Source: CAVRXQ01 sp963838845 (GTDB lineage Bacteria > Actinomycetota > Acidimicrobiia > Acidimicrobiales > Bog-793). Taken from it: a stretch of 64,000 nucleotides of DNA. The position numbers and the translations under genes are program-made. Where the stretch lies: contig CAWISR010000003.1 of assembly GCA_963838845.1 (NCBI GenBank), positions 496,001-560,000 of the forward strand. The letters are read 5' to 3'. Within the stretch, counting starts at the first letter, position 1, and the number at the start of each line of letters is the position of its first letter. A model generated the notes under the pieces. It searched no databases. It was not told the origin of the DNA and worked only from the letters and a program-made list of their open reading frames with translations. This document shows, piece after piece, positions 62,540 to 64,000 of the stretch.

Positions 62540-63620
62540 GACGCCGCCGAGCCTGGTCTAGGGCACCGACCCCCAGACTCGCGACAAGTATCACGAGAAG
62601 CCAGTACGGCCACCCCGCCCATGGCTCACCGGTCTTGGCCGGAGGCACCACGGTCGGGGACTTCGGCGTCGGCGTGACTACAGCCTTCGGTGTGGGCTTG
62701 GGCGTGAGAGCGACTGCCGGCTTCTTCGTCACCGGCGTCTTCGTCACTGTCTTAGTCGTTGGCTTTTTCGCCGCGGTCGTTTTTGATGGCGAGGTCGTGG
62801 TTGTCGTCGTTGTCGTTGTCGATGCCGAAACCGTGCACTCGGGCGGCGCAGTAATGGTGTCGTCGACGAGGGTGACTGCTCCGTTTTTCGCCAACAGCCG
62901 TCCAGTGACCGAGGCCGTCGAGGCGATCGAGATCGAGGTCAGAGCCAAAATGGTCCCGTTGAACGTGCCACCGGCCAACGTCGCCGAGCTACCCACCTGC
63001 CAGAAGACGCAGCCCGCTTGCGCCCCGTTTTCGAGCGCCACCGTGCTCGTCGTCGAGGTCGTCAGGCCGGAGCCAACCTGGAAGATGTACACCCCGTTCC
63101 CGTTCAGGGTGACCGTTCCCGTCAGGTCCATCGTGGAGGTCGCGTTGTACACCCCCGGGCCGAGGGTCAGTCCGGTGATGTCGGCGTAATTCGTGTTGTT
63201 CGTCGGTGATGCACCTGCCGCTGATGTGTACGCAGTACCGAGATCGGCAGCAGCTGTGCTCAGTAACCCTGGGTCATCCCCCGCGGAACCCGCAGGACCA
63301 GAGCTATCGACTGAATAGATCGTGCCGGTGACATCTGTCGTGGTTAATCCGGTGATGGTGGTGCCGGGCAAGTCATCTACTCCGATGTCGCCTGTGATGA
63401 ATGGCGGCGACGGGTTGGCCGTGCTCGAAATCCCTTGGGAGGACAAGATCGCGAAGGGAGCGGCCGTTCCCAGGGGCACCGGAGCCTGGGTCGCTCCAGC
63501 TGACCCGGCAGAGATCCCGCCCACAAAGAGCGTCATCGCGGAAACGACCCCCACCGCCAACAGTGCTGAAAACCAGCGGCGCAGACGGGCAGCGTTGGTT
63601 AAATAACTTGCCGATCTCAT
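62514..63620 (-). CDS. DUF3494 (ice-binding-like) surface protein with sortase signal
   Basis: 368 residues: signal peptide (1-43), DUF3494 beta-solenoid (about 48-250; LGTAAPFAILSSQGIS, ITGDIGVDDLPGTTITG, LGPGVYNATSTMDL), a Thr/Lys/Pro stalk (about 258-325), then PPAKTGEP, a hydrophobic helix and RRRRAPAAR: a sorting signal with PAKTG in place of LPxTG. The DUF3494 fold includes ice-binding proteins and also adhesins. The gene opens an operon with its sortase and a c-di-GMP phosphodiesterase. Confidence 0.88.
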   Translation of the reverse strand: MRSASYLTNAARLRRWFSALLAVGVVSAMTLFVGGISAGSAGATQAPVPLGTAAPFAILSSQGISSTANPSPPFITGDIGVDDLPGTTITGLTTTDVTGTIYSVDSSGPAGSAGDDPGLLSTAAADLGTAYTSAAGASPTNNTNYADITGLTLGPGVYNATSTMDLTGTVTLNGNGVYIFQVGSGLTTSTTSTVALENGAQAGCVFWQVGSSATLAGGTFNGTILALTSISIASTASVTGRLLAKNGAVTLVDDTITAPPECTVSASTTTTTTTTTSPSKTTAAKKPTTKTVTKTPVTKKPAVALTPKPTPKAVVTPTPKSPTVVPPAKTGEPWAGWPYWLLVILVASLGVGALDQARRRRAPAARNF

Positions 63621-64000
63621 ATGACTTCCCCTATCAACAAGCGCTCCGTCCGGGCCCGGGCGGCCTCAGCGGCCGCCAACCTTCAAAGGTGGTGGCCCCG
63701 CTTGGACAGGTTCAGAAACACGCGGGCATCGACCCGGTCGGTCGACACTCCTTCCCTACTAACGGCATTCCGCCCCTCGATGTTGAGGATCCAACACGAT
63801 GTTGAGAATCCGACCTCGTGGACCCGCAGCCTGAACATCCCTAAACGTTGACCCGAAAGTTCAACGTGACTGCCCCTGATCGCCGGGTAGGCGCGATGTT
63901 CCAGAGGCGCGTTGGCCGAGCGTTTCGGATCGGATGAGGGTGGCCCTCGCTGCGGGCGCTCCACGGGCGCGAAAGGGCGCGTTGGACTTGCCGCGTGCCG
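63621..64000. other. Region upstream of the DUF3494 operon, no gene called
   Basis: 380 bases to the window edge without a supported gene. Contains two direct repeats (GATGTTGAG-G/A-ATCC-A/G-AC at 63779 and 63798, 19 bases apart) and a perfect inverted repeat ACGTTGA-N9-TCAACGT at 63845-63867. These may be regulator sites for the operon that starts at 63620. Confidence 0.4.

Overview
The window is dense, high-GC bacterial chromosome with many GTG/TTG starts and ATGA/GTGA stop-start overlaps. A WhiB-type [4Fe-4S] regulator, a pair of ArsA/Get3-like ATPases, a GlnR-like regulator beside glnA, a DivIVA-like coiled-coil protein and a CIRCE-controlled FmdB protein all point to an actinobacterium. 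The lack of mycolate or Streptomyces hallmarks would fit a deep-branching class such as Acidimicrobiia, but this is inference; the order cannot be fixed from the sequence.

Region 1-32 kb is mostly housekeeping: CvpA-like fragment and pyrE, an OmpR-type regulator, a VIT-type transporter (frameshifted), SixA, two cyclophilins, lysC-asd (aspartate pathway), proS, a secreted CHAP hydrolase (frameshifted), tRNA-Pro overlapping corC, the ArsA pair with whiB, mrp/iscA (Fe-S assembly), RidA, a beta-propeller lipoprotein, glnA with its GlnR-like neighbour, nadE, a primary-type sigma factor, a HAD phosphatase, and topA-tmk-holB. From 30.9 to 38.1 kb lies a phenylalanine/tyrosine degradation cluster: phenylalanine hydroxylase, two Lrp/AsnC regulators, HPPD, an aminotransferase fused to a DinB-like domain, fumarylacetoacetase and homogentisate dioxygenase. 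No maleylacetoacetate isomerase is seen.

The most unusual locus is 42.1-46.9 kb: a cytoplasmic parvulin-like protein, a 1,030-residue exporter with two cyclic-nucleotide-binding domains, an intact C39 double-glycine peptidase, a transmembrane part and an ATPase, and then a 63-residue peptide with a Gly-Gly leader and a His/Trp/Lys-rich end, closed by a strong terminator and followed by a Crp/Fnr regulator. It reads as a leader-peptide export system whose transporter senses a nucleotide ligand.

From about 48 kb the window is more accessory: tRNA-Lys, DivIVA-like protein, phosphoesterase, a frameshifted thioesterase, an HrcA/CIRCE-controlled FmdB protein (resembling mycobacterial Ruc) beside a MoaC with an active-site substitution, tRNA-Ala followed by decayed sequence, a desaturase, and a group of small stress-type membrane proteins (CsbD, DUF6458-like, SHOCT, PRC-barrel) around a winged-helix regulator with its own palindromic operator candidate. 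The right end is a tight operon of a DUF3494 ice-binding-type surface protein with a sorting signal, its sortase, and a PAS-PAS-EAL c-di-GMP phosphodiesterase.

Four genes look broken by single-base frameshifts, two of them in G runs. This may be real decay or indel error in the assembly.
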